Assembly (NCBI GenBank): GCA_958496175.1
Contig: OY292276.1
Location: 61,393,080-61,457,079, forward strand
From: Sisyra terminalis
Lineage: Eukaryota; Arthropoda; Insecta; Neuroptera; Sisyridae
Direction of reading: 5' to 3'
Length of the DNA stretch: 64,000 nt
Part shown: in pieces, positions 1 through 12,218 of the stretch
How the letters are laid out: the number at the start of each line of letters is the position of its first letter
How positions within the stretch are numbered: position 1 is the stretch's first letter
Translations under genes and position numbers: made by a program
The notes under the pieces: generated by a model
Databases searched by the model: none
What the model was told of the DNA's origin: nothing
What the model saw: only the letters and a program-made list of their open reading frames with translations

Positions 1-3000
1 TTTTTTGGCGAAAAAACTTTTTGCTTCGAAATCGAAAAAGATTGTTATATCATCGTTCTATACATTGTTACGAACCCGAAACTGCCTTTGGTTCGAAAAT
101 CATCCCTTACATAACGATGGTCCAAGCATTTGTTGAAAAAGCCACGTTCGTCTCTCCCTCTTAGTGGGAAGTGTTCATCCCTTAAAGTGCCTGTTCACCC
201 CTTAAACGTGGTTTGTTTGGGGAAAAATTTGCACAGCATGTACAGCTGGACCTACACTTTCGATTGGCACCCTAAAAAAATTTTTTTTTAATTTGACCAT
301 TTTCGGGAAAAATCAACGATGGTTAACCCACGGTTTTTTTTGGCGAAAAAACTTTTTGCTTCGAAATCGAAAAAGATTGTTATATCATCGTTCTATACAT
401 TGTTACGAACCCGAAACTGCCTTTGGTTCGAAAATCATCCCTTACATAACGATGGTCCAAGCATTTGTTGAAGAAGCCACGTTCGTCTCTCCCTCTTAGT
501 GGGAAGTGTTCATCCCTTAAAGTGCCTGTTCACCCCTTAAACGTGGTTTGTTTGGGGAAAAATTTGCACAGCATGTACAGCTGGACCCACACTTTCGATT
601 GGCACCCTAAAAAAATTTTTGTTTAATTTGACCATTTTCGGGAAAAATCAACGATGGTTAACCCACGGTTTTTTTTGGCGAAAAAACTTTTTGCTTCGAA
701 ATCGAAAAAGATTGTTATATCATCGTTCTATACATTGTTACGAACCCGAAACTGACTTTGGTTCGAAAATCATCCCTTACATAACGATGGTCCAAGCATT
801 TGTTGAAGAAGCCACGTTCGTCTCTCCCTCTTAGTGGGAAGTGTTCATCCCTTAAAGTGCCTGTTCACCCCTTAAACGTGGTTTGTTTGGGGAAAAATTT
901 GCACAGCATGTACAGCTGGACCTACACTTTCGATTGGCACCCTAAAAAAATTTTTTTTTAATTTGACCATTTTCGGGAAAAATCAACGATGGTTAACCCA
1001 CGGTTTTTTTTGGCGAAAAAACTTTTTGCTTCGAAATCGAAAAAGATTGTTATATCATCGTTCTATACATTGTTACGAACCCGAAACTGCCTTTGGTTCG
1101 AAAATCATCCCTTACATAACGATGGTCCAAGCATTTGTTGAAGAAGCCACGTTCGTCTCTCCCTCTTAGTGGGAAGTGTTCATCCCTTAAAGTGCCTGTT
1201 CACCCCTTAAACGTGGTTTGTTTGGGGAAAAATTTGCACAGCATGTACAGCTGGACCTACACTTTCGATTGGCACCCTAAAAAAATTTTTTTTTAATTTG
1301 ACCATTTTCGGGAAAAATCAACGATGGTTAACCCACGGTTTTTTTTGGCGAAAAAACTTTTTGCTTCGAAATCGAAAAAGATTGTTATATCATCGTTCTA
1401 TACATTGTTACGAACCCGAAACTGCCTTTGGTTCGAAAATCATCCCTTACATAACGATGGTCCAAGCATTTGTTGAAGAAGCCACGTTCGTCTCTCCCTC
1501 TTAGTGGGAAGTGTTCATCCCTTAAAGTGCCTGTTCACCCCTTAAACGTGGTTTGTTTGGGGAAAAATTTGCACAGCATGTACAGCTGGACCCACACTTT
1601 CGATTGGCACCCTAAAAAAATTTTTTTTTAATTTGACCATTTTCGGGAAAAATCAACGATGGTTAACCCACGGTTTTTTTTGGCGAAAAAACTTTTTGCT
1701 TCGAAATCGAAAAAGATTGTTATATCATCGTTCTATACATTGTTACGAACCCGAAACTGCCTTTGGTTCGAAAATCATCCCTTACATAACGATGGTCCAA
1801 GCATTTGTTGAAGAAGCCACGTTCGTCTCTCCCTCTTAGTGGGAAGTGTTCATCCCTTAAAGTGCCTGTTCACCCCTTAAACGTGGTTTGTTTGGGGAAA
1901 AATTTGCACAGCATGTACAGCTGGACCTACACTTTCGATTGGCACCCTAAAAAATTTTTTTTTTAATTTGACCATTTTCGGGAAAAATCAACGATGGTTA
2001 ACCCACGTTTTTTTTTGGCGAAAAAACTTTTTGCTTCGAAATCGAAAAAGATTGTTATATCATCGTTCTATACATTGTTACGAACCCGAAACTGCCTTTG
2101 GTTCGAAAATCATCCCTTACATAACGATGGTCCAAGCATTTGTTGAAGAAGCCACGTTCGTCTCTCCCTCTTAGTGGGAAGTGTTCATCCCTTAAAGTGC
2201 CTGTTCACCCCTTAAACGTGGTTTGTTTGGGGAAAAATTTGCACAGCATGTACAGCTGGACCTACACTTTCGATTGGCACCCTAAAAAAATTTTTTTTTA
2301 ATTTGACCATTTTCGGGAAAAATCAACGATGGTTAACCCACGGTTTTTTTTGGCGAAAAAACTTTTTGCTTCGAAATCGAAAAAGATTGTTATATCATCG
2401 TTCTATACATTGTTACGAACCCGAAACTGCCTTTGGTTCGAAAATCATCCCTTACATAACGATGGTCCAAGCATTTGTTGAAGAAGCCACGTTCGTCTCT
2501 CCCTCTTAGTGGGAAGTGTTCATCCCTTAAAGTGCCTGTTCACCCCTTAAACGTGGTTTGTTTGGGGAAAAATTTGCACAGCATGTACAGCTGGACCTAC
2601 ACTTTCGATTGGCACCCTAAAAAAATTTTTTTTTAATTTGACCATTTTCGGGAAAAATCAACGATGGTTAACCCACGTTTTTTTTTGGCGAAAAAACTTT
2701 TTGCTTCGAAATCGAAAAAGATTGTTATATCATCGTTCTATACATTGTTACGAACCCGAAACTGCCTTTGGTTCGAAAATCATCCCTTACATAACGATGG
2801 TCCAAGCATTTGTTGAAGAAGCCACGTTCGTCTCTCCCTCTTAGTGGGAAGTGTTCATCCCTTAAAGTGCCTGTTCACCCCTTAAACGTGGTTTGTTTGG
2901 GGAAAAATTTGCACAGCATGTACAGCTGGACCTACACTTTCGATTGGCACCCTAAAAAAATTTTTTTTTAATTTGACCATTTTCGGGAAAAATCAACCAT

Positions 3001-4799
3001 GGTTAACCCACGGTTTTTTTTGGCGAAAAAACTTTTTGCTTCGAAATCGAAAAAGATTGTTATATCATCGTTCTATACATTGTTACGAACCCGAAACTGC
3101 CTTTGGTTCGAAAATCATCCCTTACATAACGATGGTCCAAGCATTTGTTGAAGAAGCCACGTTCGTCTCTCCCTCTTAGTGGGAAGTGTTCATCCCTTAA
3201 AGTGCCTGTTCACCCCTTAAACGTGGTTTGTTTGGGGAAAAATTTGCACAGCATGTACAGCTGGACCCACACTTTCGATTGGCACCCTAAAAAAATTTTT
3301 TTTTAATTTGACCATTTTCGGGAAAAATCAACGATGGTTAACCCACGGTTTTTTTTGGCGAAAAAACTTTTTGCTTCGAAATCGAAAAAGATTGTTATAT
3401 CATCGTTCTATACATTGTTACGAACCCGAAACTGCCTTTGGTTCGAAAATCATCCCTTACATAACGATGGTCCAAGCATTTGTTGAAGAAGCCACGTTCG
3501 TCTCTCCCTCTTAGTGGGAAGTGTTCATCCCTTAAAGTGCCTGTTCACCCCTTAAACGTGGTTTGTTTGGGGAAAAATTTGCACAGCATGTACAGCTGGA
3601 CCCACACTTTCGATTGGCACCCTAAAAAAATTTTTTTTTAATTTGACCATTTTCGGGAAAAATCAACGATGGTTAACCCACGGTTTTTTTTGGCGAAAAA
3701 ACTTTTTGCTTCGAAATCGAAAAAGATTGTTATATCATCGTTCTATACATTGTTACGAACCCGAAACTGCCTTTGGTTCGAAAATCATCCCTTACATAAC
3801 GATGGTCCAAGCATTTGTTGAAGAAGCCACGTTCGTCTCTCCCTCTTAGTGGGAAGTGTTCATCCCTTAAAGTGCCTGTTCACCCCTTAAACGTGGTTTG
3901 TTTGGGGAAAAATTTGCACAGCATGTACAGCTGGACCCACACTTTCGATTGGCACCCTAAAAAAATTTTTTTTTAATTTGACCATTTTCGGGAAAAATCA
4001 ACGATGGTTAACCCACGGTTTTTTTTGGCGAAAAAACTTTTTGCTTCGAAATCGAAAAAGATTGTTATATCATCGTTCTATACATTGTTACGAACCCGAA
4101 ACTGCCTTTGGTTCGAAAATCATCCCTTACATAACGATGGTCCAAGCATTTGTTGAAGAAGCCACGTTCGTCTCTCCCTCTTAGTGGGAAGTGTTCATCC
4201 CTTAAAGTGCCTGTTCACCCCTTAAACGTGGTTTGTTTGGGGAAAAATTTGCACAGCATGTACAGCTGGACCTACACTTTCGATTGGCACCCTAAAAAAA
4301 TTTTTTTTTAAAATGACCATTTTCGGGAAAAATCAACGATGGTTAACCCACGGTTTTTTTTGGCGAAAAAACTTTTTGCTTCGAAATCGAAAAAGATTGT
4401 TATATCATCGTTCTATACATTGTTACGAACCCGAAACTGCCTTTGGTTCGAAAATCATCCCTTACATAACGATGGTCCAAGCATTTGTTGAAGAAGCCAT
4501 GTTCGTCTCTCCCTCTTAGTGGGAAGTGTTCATCCCTTAAAGTGCCTGTTCACCCCTTAAACGTGGTTTGTTTGGGGAAAAATTTGCACAGCATGTACAG
4601 CTGGACCTACACTTTCGATTGGCACCCTAAAAAAATTTTTTTTTAATATGACCATTTTCGGGAAAAATCAACGATGGTTAACCCACGGTTTTTTTTGGCG
4701 AAAAAACTTTTTGCTTCGAAATCGAAAAAGATTGTTATATCATCGTTCTATACATCGTTACGAACCCGAAACTGCCTTTGGTTCGAAAATCATCTCTTA
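1..4799. repeat. 335-bp satellite array, about 14.3 units
   Basis: Head-to-tail units recur every 335 bp with almost no divergence; the window opens inside a unit, so the array extends leftward. Each unit carries an A/T-rich homopolymer block near positions 285 and 620 and so on, then a fixed order of blocks including TTCGAAATCG and CATCCCTTACATAACG. Rare variants mark groups of units: cctacac versus cccacac, and a G-to-T change after AACCCAC in the units near 1990 and 2660. A 68-codon open frame runs through each unit but normally begins at TTG; only isolated units have an ATG. I treat the frame as a by-product of homogenised satellite DNA, not a gene family. The last unit breaks at about 4799. 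Confidence 0.97.
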
Positions 4800-4867
4800 T
4801 TTAAAGAAGTTTTAGACCTTTGAAGTTTGAATGGGGTTGACGATTTCTTCCTCGACTTTGATGGTCG

Positions 4868-4926
4868 ATTTCATCCCTTAAACATTGTTTGTTTGGGGAA
4901 AAATTTACTCAGCATGTACAGCTGAA
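4868..4926. repeat. degenerate satellite relic
   Basis: After about 70 bp of unrelated sequence, a block matching the satellite reappears in diverged form: 'catcccttaaac', then 'gtttgtttggggaaaaattt', then 'agcatgtacagctg'. It ends exactly where the next fold-back element begins, so the array edge is decayed and was probably invaded there. Confidence 0.8.
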
Positions 4927-4928
4927 CT

Positions 4929-5793
4929 TATGCGATTAAACAACTATTTTTCGAGAATTAAGCACCTTCAGGGATCTGTCATATGCGTCACTTTAGAACA
5001 AAATAAATATTTATTTATGAATTCATATCGATTGAAATCGATCAATAATCATTCAAAGTTACCAAATAAATCTATATCGACACTTGTGGATTACTTCAAA
5101 TCGTATTTTCAATCAATTTAATTTACATTTGATAGCTGTCAGAATTGTTTATGGTTTGCTTTATATACAACCAGGTGAGCATAAAAGAACAAAATTCGTT
5201 GTTTTGCTTATTTTGACCATTTTAATTTTCACGCTCTAAAAATTCGCTCCAATTGGCTAAAAGTGGTATGATATTAGGACCGCCGCAATTTAGTCAAAAT
5301 GACGTCACGAAATTTTGATGAGCGACCTCATCGTCATCTGTTGGAGAAACGCTGAACTATTACGGAGACCCACCCACTTACCCGACAAGTAGGCGGGGCT
5401 TAGAATAAATGTCGTGACGTCATTTTACCAAATTGCCGCGGTCCTAATATCATATCACTTTTAGCCAATTGGAGCGAATTTTTAGAGCGTGATAATTATC
5501 ATGGGCAAAATGGGCACAACGACGAATTTTGTTTTTTTATGCTCACCGGGTTGCATATAAAACACAATAAAACCAATTTTGACAGCTATCAAATGTAAAT
5601 TAAAAAGATTGAAAATACGATTAGAAATGATGCACAAGTGTCGAAATAGATTTATTTGGTAACTTTGATTAATAATTGGTCGATTTCAATCGATATGAGT
5701 TAGTAAATAAATATTTTTTTGACCCAAAATGACGCATATTACAGGTCTCTGAAGATGCTAATTTTCCGAAAATTAGTCGTTTAATCGCAATTA
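4929..5793. mobile_element. 865-bp fold-back element
   Basis: Two long arms, about 4929-5311 and 5412-5793, are imperfect reverse complements around a loop of roughly 100 bp. Paired landmarks are GCGATTAAAC (4931) against GTTTAATCGC (about 5779), ACCAAATAAATC against GATTTATTTGGT, CCAATTGGCTAAAAGTG against its complement near 5455, and TGACGTCACG beside the loop. There is no open frame of note, so it is non-autonomous. Its family is not known to me, and I could not find a convincing target-site duplication because the left side abuts decayed satellite. Confidence 0.85.
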
Positions 5794-7427
5794 TGTATAT
5801 AGATTTATCTAGAGAAATATATAAATCATCGATCAATAATTTCCAAAGTCGATGGCTATGGTTGATCGCTTGAATATATCATCCTAAAGTTCGGACACGA
5901 GGGTTCATGCTATTAAGTGATAGTATAAGCCAATGTAAGCTAAAAGGAAAAAAATCAATTATTATGGTAGTAAAACATATTGGGCTCATTCGCCAATCAA
6001 ATTCGGAACCTCTGGATTCACCATAGCCGTCAAGGAAATCGTTTCGGAGAGTGGCTGAAATCAGCATATTTTCCAATGCAAACGGAATAATTCTATGAAT
6101 GAGAACGATTTTTTGATAAAATTCAAGTTAAATATTCTTTAAGCCTATGCCCCAATGGTAGTTACAATATTTTCGAATAGGAAACAACAATTTTTTACCT
6201 GAAAAAACACTTGGACTTACCATCGTTTATTGTTCAGAAAATCGTCTAAAAAATTATAATAATCACGCTAATTTCTCGAAAAGAAACCGTTTAATTGCAT
6301 TTACGTAACCAGATTTGGCTATAATGCAATAGATATTAACTGAATTCATATTAAAATCGATTATATTGCAATGAAATTTTTAGAATTGGTCGGGGTTTTT
6401 AAATTTTCTCGACATTGTCTCTTACAGGACTTAAATTTCAGCATTTAATAGAATAATTCAAACCCAACCGCTTGAATTTATCATCGGTAACGTACGACCG
6501 ATAATCAACGTAAAAATCGCCGTTAAAATTTGAAAATTTTAATTCTTACTTTAATTTTTTCAAAATTATAAACCTGAAATACAGCTATAATTGTCTAAAG
6601 GAATATTTGTCCCTAAGAAACTCAGCAACGAGGATTATTGTTATTCCAGGATATTAGAAACATTAAAAAACCAAAATAAATAGTAAAATATTTAAAAAAA
6701 AAATTGACAATTTCAAGGTTCGAACCCGGAGATTGTTGCTTTAGATTCCCGCACCATATCTACTCAGCTACAACTAAACCTGTTTGAATTAAATAAAAAT
6801 TTATATATAAATATTTGTCGGAATACAAAATTCAATTTTCTTTCGCGATAGAAATAATTGGAATTTTCCAAAAAAAAATGAAACCATAGTGGCTCCATGG
6901 TACATCCGGAAAATATGTCGATACACATAGCAACATTTTGATGTTTTTCCTCATTTTTTTCGATATTTAAAATTCTAAGAAACGGTAATGCATTGTTGTC
7001 GTATGGACAAATATGTCCTCTTCTTCTTTAAAGTAAATCAAAACCAACTATCGACTTTAAGAATTGCATTCCGAAAAAGGTAAACAAAGTAATTTTTCTC
7101 GTAAATTCCAGATATTCAACTCCTTTGTTGTATTAGATTTGTACAATAACATAGGAAATGATATGAGAAATATCGTGAACAAACATTAAGATTGATAGGC
7201 AACCCGCTTACACCAATGTATAATAAAAATATATGGTTGCATATACGTAGCATTTAATAAAATTTCTCGGAGAACTTTAGGGCTGTTTTATGGTTTAATT
7301 TTTTATTTGTACGGGAAATTTGAAATTTTTCATAAGAGTATAAGTCCAGCTACGTTTAAGGGATGAAATTTAAAAGTTAAAGGGGTTGACTAAGGCTTTT
7401 TCTTGGTCTTTATTGTTGAAAACAGGT
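5794..7427. other. intergenic region, no gene seen
   Basis: AT-rich sequence with short open frames only and no family resemblance. It contains a tRNA-like fragment at about 6713-6785, one member of the TGTACA-type palindrome family near 7195-7245, and at 7340-7385 a stretch that on the minus strand resembles satellite sequence (catcccttaaacg followed by agctggac). Confidence 0.5.
6713..6785 (-). repeat. tRNA-like pseudogene or SINE fragment
   Basis: On the minus strand TAGCTGAGTAG resembles a box A and GGGTTCGAACC resembles a box B, about 40 bases apart, followed by a T-run. The T stem and the acceptor stem do not pair properly, so it is not a working tRNA gene. It could be the head of a degraded tRNA-derived SINE. 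Confidence 0.35.
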
Positions 7428-7441
7428 GTAACCATGGTATT
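7428..7441 (+). promoter_or_regulatory. RFX X-box-like motif upstream of PACRG
   Basis: GTAACCATGGTATT resembles the ciliary X-box palindrome bound by RFX factors (two half sites around AT). It lies 213 bp upstream of the PACRG start codon. Family knowledge: X-boxes sit within a few hundred bases of ciliary gene starts. The assignment is by eye. Confidence 0.45.
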
Positions 7442-7653
7442 AGCCATCGGTATTAAAAATCCAAGATCAATAACCGATGCGTTTCTTAGCGACCTACACG
7501 TTGTTGATGTGCTCCAACTCCTTAGACATTTATAACCCACTCATATTGGTGGCACATACAATGTGTGAATATTTCCACATTCGAGAAATTCGAAATCAAA
7601 TTGCGTCAAGTTTACTTTGTCGTTGTAATTAATTCGTTGTGCTGGCTGCAAAA

Positions 7654-10600
7654 ATGGTTACGGGAAAAGAGTTTCGCGTGAGCCTTCGGAGGCCAATGCC
7701 GCGCGCCTCCCCCGGATCCAAGTCCGACACGAAACCGCGAATCGTTCCCGCGTTCACAATCCAAAGTCTGCAGCGAAACACAGTGGTCTCGCCGCCGCCC
7801 CAATGCTTCCCGATGCGGCCGCGCCCCTCGAAACCGTCCCGCTTCCGGAAACATTACAAACGCGGCGATTTCCCCATCAGTCTCGAGTTCGACACGTACG
7901 GCAACAAGATCGGATGGCGCGTAAGATTTATTTCATATTGTCCGCTGAAAAAATTTAAAAAAAATTCAATAATTTAGGTTGAAATTGACAAGTTGGACTT
8001 CCATCACTATTTGCCAATGTTTTTCGATGGCCTGGTCGACACTGATTCGCCGTACAAATTCTTCGCCCGCCAAGGTATCCGCGACATGCTCACCTACGGT
8101 GCCCACAAAGTGTTTCCCGTCATTCCTCAACTAATCATTCCCATCAAAAGTAATCAATAACTCTTCTTCTTGATTTGATCTACAAATTAAAATTTATTTA
8201 TTACAACATATCACTTGCAGATGCACTGAACACAAGAAACTTAGAAATCATATGTCAAACCCTAAAAGTCATTCAACAGTTGGTCAAATGTGACGAATAT
8301 GTGGGCGAAGCCCTCGTTCCATACTATCGCCAAATTCTCCCCATACTAAATATCTTCAAGGAATGTAACAGTAAGTGGCCAATAGCTGAACTTGAGGTAT
8401 AAACGAGCCGTTTTATTTTGAAAGTGGTCCAAGTCCATACGATAGTTTTACGTATTTGCAAGATTAAACTTTCACATATTACCTTCGTGATAGTTTTTTT
8501 GACTTAGACCACTTTCAAAATAAAATGGATCAAATATTCTTTGAAGAAATTAAAATGCACCAAATATTAACTATTTATTTAACTAAGAAGACAATTTAGA
8601 TTATTTCAGATCGTTTTTTTTTTTATTTAATATTTTTATTAATAAATTTGCTACGTTTCGTTATGTATCGTAACTTCATCAGGCTTCTTGATTCACAAAA
8701 AAAAAATATTTTCAATTTAAATTCAATAAAACTTTGAATCAAGAAGCCTGATGAAGTTTCGATACATAACGAAACGTAGCTAATTGAATAATAAAAATAT
8801 TACATAAAAAAAAAAACGATCTGAAATAATCTGAATTGTCTTCTTATTTAAAAAAAATAAATCATTTATTATTTATTTGACACACATTCTATAAGAATCA
8901 CTTGTAACGATTCTTTTTTAATTAACTATAAGGTATTCGGTAAAAATTTAAAATTAATTTAGACTGATTCAAAAAAAATGATGATTTTTTTTCTTAATTA
9001 TATCGAAAATATTATTGGGAATGACAAAAAAATCCTGTGAAAGTTTAAACGCTTAATATTAATATTAAGAGGTCGCAAATTTCGATTTTCCATTTAAATA
9101 ACATGGGGACAATATTATCTTGCACTTTGGTATTTTATAGTTCACGTTGGTGACAATATTTCGGAATGACCAAGGTATATTCTTGTAGAAAATTGAACGA
9201 TCTACAAAAAAGGTCTTGAACAAGTTTTTGATATATTTATTCCTTTAAAAGTTATTCAAGGTCAAAGTTGAACTGAAGAGAAATTTAAATATTGTTTCAA
9301 TTTTTTGACGCAACCATCAATTTTATGAGAAAATTTTATAGGACATTTTTTGTAGAGCATTTTTTTTTTCTATAATTTATCTCTATAAAAATTTTTGATA
9401 TTTTTCACAGGTCCTAAGTTATTTGCATTAAACTGAAAATCCCTAAATTATTATATTTTTAACATAATAATTATTTTTTTTATTTTAATTAAATAACTTA
9501 GGACCTGTGAAAAATATCAAAAACTTTTATAGAGATAAGTTATAGGAAAAAAAGTGCTCTACAAAAAATGTCCTATAAAATTTTCTCATAAAATTGATGG
9601 TTGCGTCAGAAAATTGAAAAAATATTAAAATTTCTCTTTAGTTCAACTTTGACCTCGAATAACTTTTGAAAGAATAAATATATCAACAATTTGTCAGAGA
9701 CCATTTTTGTAGATCGTTTAATTTTCTACAAGAATATACTTTGGTCATTCCGAAATATTGTCACCAACGTGAGCTATAAAATTCCAAAGTGCAAGAAAAT
9801 ATTGTTCCCATGTAATTTAAATGGAAAATCGAAATTTGCGATGCGGCACCTCTTAATAGTAATATTAAGAGCTTAAACTTTCACAGGATTTTTTTTTTGG
9901 AATTCCCAACAATATTTTCGATGTAATTAAGAAAAAAAATATAATCAGTCTAATGTGTATACAATATATAGAATATATTGCGGTCCAATCTATGAAGTAT
10001 AATAATATATAAAAATTATACCATAAACATAAATTTGAACAGAAGTTCAAACAAAAATATTGTAACGTATTTCGATTGCCAAGCAATCTTCCTCAGTGGT
10101 CATCACGTAGTTTGGATCGATCATTCCGTAACTGCTTTGTGATGATTCACCTTACGAGTGAATCAAACTACTTGATGAGCACTGAGGAAGATTGCTTGGC
10201 AATCGAAATACGTATCTGCGCAATACGTCACAAATACTTTTCAAATTTATTGTATAATATGATTTTTATATATTATTATACTAAATTGTACTACATACAA
10301 TATATTCTATATATTGTATACACCGTATAACTGTTCAAAGTCAGCGAAAAAATATTGTTTTGATAATTTCGACAAGTTACAAATTTTTGGCCACTAAAGG
10401 GCCCTAATTTGAAATTGAATCTTACTTCTACCGATTGGGTGCCGTTTATTAATTATGTGAAGAAAATTTAAGATATTTTTACCCTCCCCCCCTCATGAAT
10501 TAGGTCAAAATTGAGGCAAAAATAAACATAAACTTCCCATTTACTATGTCGAATTGATTTCTTTTATTGTAGTTTAGTGTTATAGAATTATAAATGCTAT

Positions 10601-11435
10601 ATTTTTTTCGACTTTTTTTTTCATAACAAATCTCACTGGATACTCGCAACTTCTTTTGCGTGACATACTAATTAATATCCATTATACAATAGTACGGATT
10701 TTTTTTTTAATTCCCCAATTTGTTTTTCTTTTTTGGAATATCACCTTTTAACTCCAAGAAGAGTTTTCCATTTTTAAAGCATGTAATTATGTTACTTAAG
10801 TATTCTAAATGTTAGAACACCAAGTATAGATACAAGAAGTTGAACTTAATCTTTACATCAAGGGTATCAATTTGCGGTCCAATATCGATAGAGCCACACT
10901 ACTCTTTCAGAAGTGTTATTAACAATAATGAATTTCAATTTTCTATACAATGGAAAATGTAGCAAAAAGTGGCGCCGCCACAAGAGTATCTAGCGTACTA
11001 ACTTATATTACTTTAGTTACCGTACATAAAGTAGACACTTTCGGTTTAAGTTAGTACTGCAAACACACTAACGGCGGCGCCACATTTCCCATTTTCTTAA
11101 AACGTTTGGTACATTTGCGCTGCTAGTGACCGAAAATAGAACTACATCTTGTATCTATATACTTTGTGTTTTGAGACTTAATAGAATTGATTATATTTAA
11201 TGAACACCCCGCCCCCCCCTATAGTACACATGTGTTATAAATAATAATTAAAAAAAAAAAAATTAATTTTTCAGTTAATTGTGGCGATGAAATCGATTAT
11301 ACGCAACGTCGTCGCCAAAACGTCGGTGATTTGATCAGCGAAACTCTGGAACTGTTGGAACGGACCGGCGGCGAGGATGCCTTCATCAACATTAAATATA
11401 TGATCCCCACTTATGAATCTTGCATGCTAAATTAA
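7654..11435 (+). CDS. PACRG: parkin co-regulated gene protein (PACRG), 4 exons, 249 aa
   Basis: Exons 7654-7920, 7978-8149, 8221-8370 and 11275-11435 join in phase with GT..AG borders to give 249 residues. PACRG is an axonemal protein of the inner junction between A and B tubules of doublet microtubules. The product opens [11 protein letters not shown], has a basic proline-rich N-terminus, then a helical-repeat body including '[13 protein letters not shown]', '[13 protein letters not shown]' and '[15 protein letters not shown]'. It ends '[10 protein letters not shown]', very like the conserved PACRG end. Length is close to the family norm. The ATG at 7654 is preferred because codons before it have only a GTG start. 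Exon 1 is markedly GC-richer than the flanks. Introns 1 and 2 are 57 and 71 bp; intron 3 is 2.9 kb and swollen by hairpin elements. An X-box-like motif precedes the gene. In an insect, expression in ciliated sensory neurons and sperm is expected (inference). Confidence 0.95.
8409..8524. mobile_element. short MITE, TTTATTTTGAAAGTG family
   Basis: Terminal inverted repeats TTTTATTTTGAAAGTGG and its complement bound about 115 bp inside PACRG intron 3. Other members lie at about 11670-11776, 52229-52280 (half), 52576-52816 and 53945-54175. The copies differ in internal length, as usual for MITEs. Confidence 0.75.
8571..8862. mobile_element. 292-bp hairpin MITE
   Basis: Arms about 8571-8700 and 8737-8862 are near-perfect inverted repeats. 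Landmarks are AAGAAGACAATT against its complement at the far end, TTTCAGATCG, GCTACGTTTCGTTATG, and 'catcaggcttcttgattc' next to a loop of about 36 bp. No coding content. It lies in PACRG intron 3. Confidence 0.85.
8962..9950. mobile_element. 989-bp long-hairpin element with TA duplication
   Basis: The ends are GACTGATTC and GAATCAGTC-like (AATCAGTC), each flanked by TA (8960-8961 and 9951-9952). Two arms of roughly 475 bp are inverted copies with a short AT-rich loop near 9450. TA duplication is the hallmark of Tc1/mariner-type insertion. No transposase frame is present, so it is a non-autonomous hairpin. A second full copy with the same ends and the same TA flanks lies at 49631-50638. Confidence 0.9.
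9954..10365. mobile_element. fold-back element, TATACAATATATAG family
   Basis: Inverted arms begin TGTATACAATATATAG and close with CTATATATTGTATACA. They carry ATTTGAACAGAAGTTC and the paired blocks 'cgattgccaagcaatcttc' and 'gaagattgcttggcaatcg'. It abuts the preceding hairpin directly. A tail of about 40 bp (ACCGTATAACTGTTCAAAG ...) is present only on the right. Relatives: 44123-44545, 48958-49243, and half a copy at 33685-33835. Confidence 0.8.
10905..11112. mobile_element. MITE with GTGGCGCCGCCAC core
   Basis: GTGGCGCCGCCACAAGAGT and the opposed GGCGGCGCCACATT lie about 90 bp apart with matching flanks (TTAGTAC, TTAC). Members or fragments recur at 11866-11996, 28935-28985, 33405-33480 and 52370-52405. 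No coding content; the last intron of PACRG resumes afterwards. Confidence 0.65.
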
Positions 11436-11541
11436 TATCTCGTCCTCAACAATTTGCTTCCCCAATCGTTTATTTTATTTTTTTTCCATCATTGAAATGA
11501 AAAAATTAACACTTTTCATGCGCACTTTTATTATTGATTTT

Positions 11542-11547
11542 AATAAA
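11542..11547 (+). terminator. PACRG polyadenylation signal
   Basis: AATAAA lies about 107 bp after the PACRG stop codon, followed by a second AATAAA-like run a few bases on. It is the first such signal after the stop. Confidence 0.6.
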
Positions 11548-11669
11548 AATAAATCGCATATACAACGACCAAACAAAATATTGTATCCTGAAAGTAAAAA
11601 GATAAAATATAATGTTAATTTACACAATCGTTAAATATTTTATCTAAAAAAGAAGATTCTAGAAGTTAA

Positions 11670-11776
11670 GTGCAATTTATTTTGATAGTGGGTTAAGTCA
11701 TTTTCAAGGATTGTATGTATGTATATAAAATGTATAACAATCTTTGGACTTAGACTACATTCAAAATAAACGATTT
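11670..11776. mobile_element. MITE, TTTATTTTGAAAGTG family (diverged)
   Basis: TTTATTTTGATAGTGGGTTAAG opposes 'actacattcaaaataaa' across about 107 bp, with internal GGATTGTATG and CAATCTTTGG also opposed. A diverged member of the family seen at 8409. Confidence 0.6.
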
Positions 11777-11865
11777 TTATGAAGCTAGAAGGCGGACATA
11801 CTAAGACAATGGTTAGACTAAAGTAATATCAAAAACAGTTATTTCAATCTTGCAATGTATGATGG

Positions 11866-11996
11866 GAAATGTTTCAACATATGGCGCCGCCACAAGTGTG
11901 TCTAGAATACTAACTCATCGAAACTATGCACTGTTAGGCTAACGGTTAAAATTAGTAATCTAGACACACTTGTGGCGGCGCCACATGACACTTTCC
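11866..11996. mobile_element. MITE with GTGGCGCCGCCAC core, clean copy
   Basis: ATGGCGCCGCCACAAGTGTG and CACACTTGTGGCGGCGCCAC face each other about 55 bp apart, inside outer pairs TGATGGGAAA and TTTCCCTATCA. This is the most intact copy of the family. Confidence 0.75.
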
Positions 11997-12050
11997 CTAT
12001 CATGCATTACAGAATTGGAATACCTTCTTATATATTACCTTAGGTTAGAC

Positions 12051-12218
12051 CATTGTTTCGCAACCTGTGGTCCGCGGACCCCTGGGCTTTTTTAATGTAA
12101 TGAAGGAATACTAAAGTATAATATTATCCGAAAATTGCACTTTTTTTCACTCAAGGGTCCTTGACATTATGCTTGAATTCCTTGGAGGTCCGCGGCTGAA
12201 AAAGGTTAGGAACCGCTG
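12051..12218. mobile_element. 168-bp hAT-like MITE with perfect 8-bp duplication
   Basis: Both flanks are GGTTAGAC (12043-12050 and 12219-12226). The ends CATTGTTTCGCAACC and, read inward from the right, CAGCGGTTCCTAACC are inverted copies. Both sides also carry GGTCCGCGG. An eight-base duplication with CA...TG ends is typical of the hAT superfamily. Confidence 0.85.

Noticed and set aside
293..4519. Thirteen repeated 68-71-codon open frames in the satellite as a gene family
   Set aside because: They start at TTG in nearly every unit, have no motif, no promoter or splice context, and exist only because the 335-bp unit is homogenised.
1..4799. CRISPR array
   Set aside because: Repeats are 335 bp, contiguous and without variable spacers; the DNA is eukaryotic.
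6713..6785. Functional tRNA gene
   Set aside because: Box A and B resemblance only; T stem and acceptor stem do not pair.
7612..7854. Minus-strand open frame over PACRG exon 1
   Set aside because: Shadow of a GC-rich coding exon; no motif.
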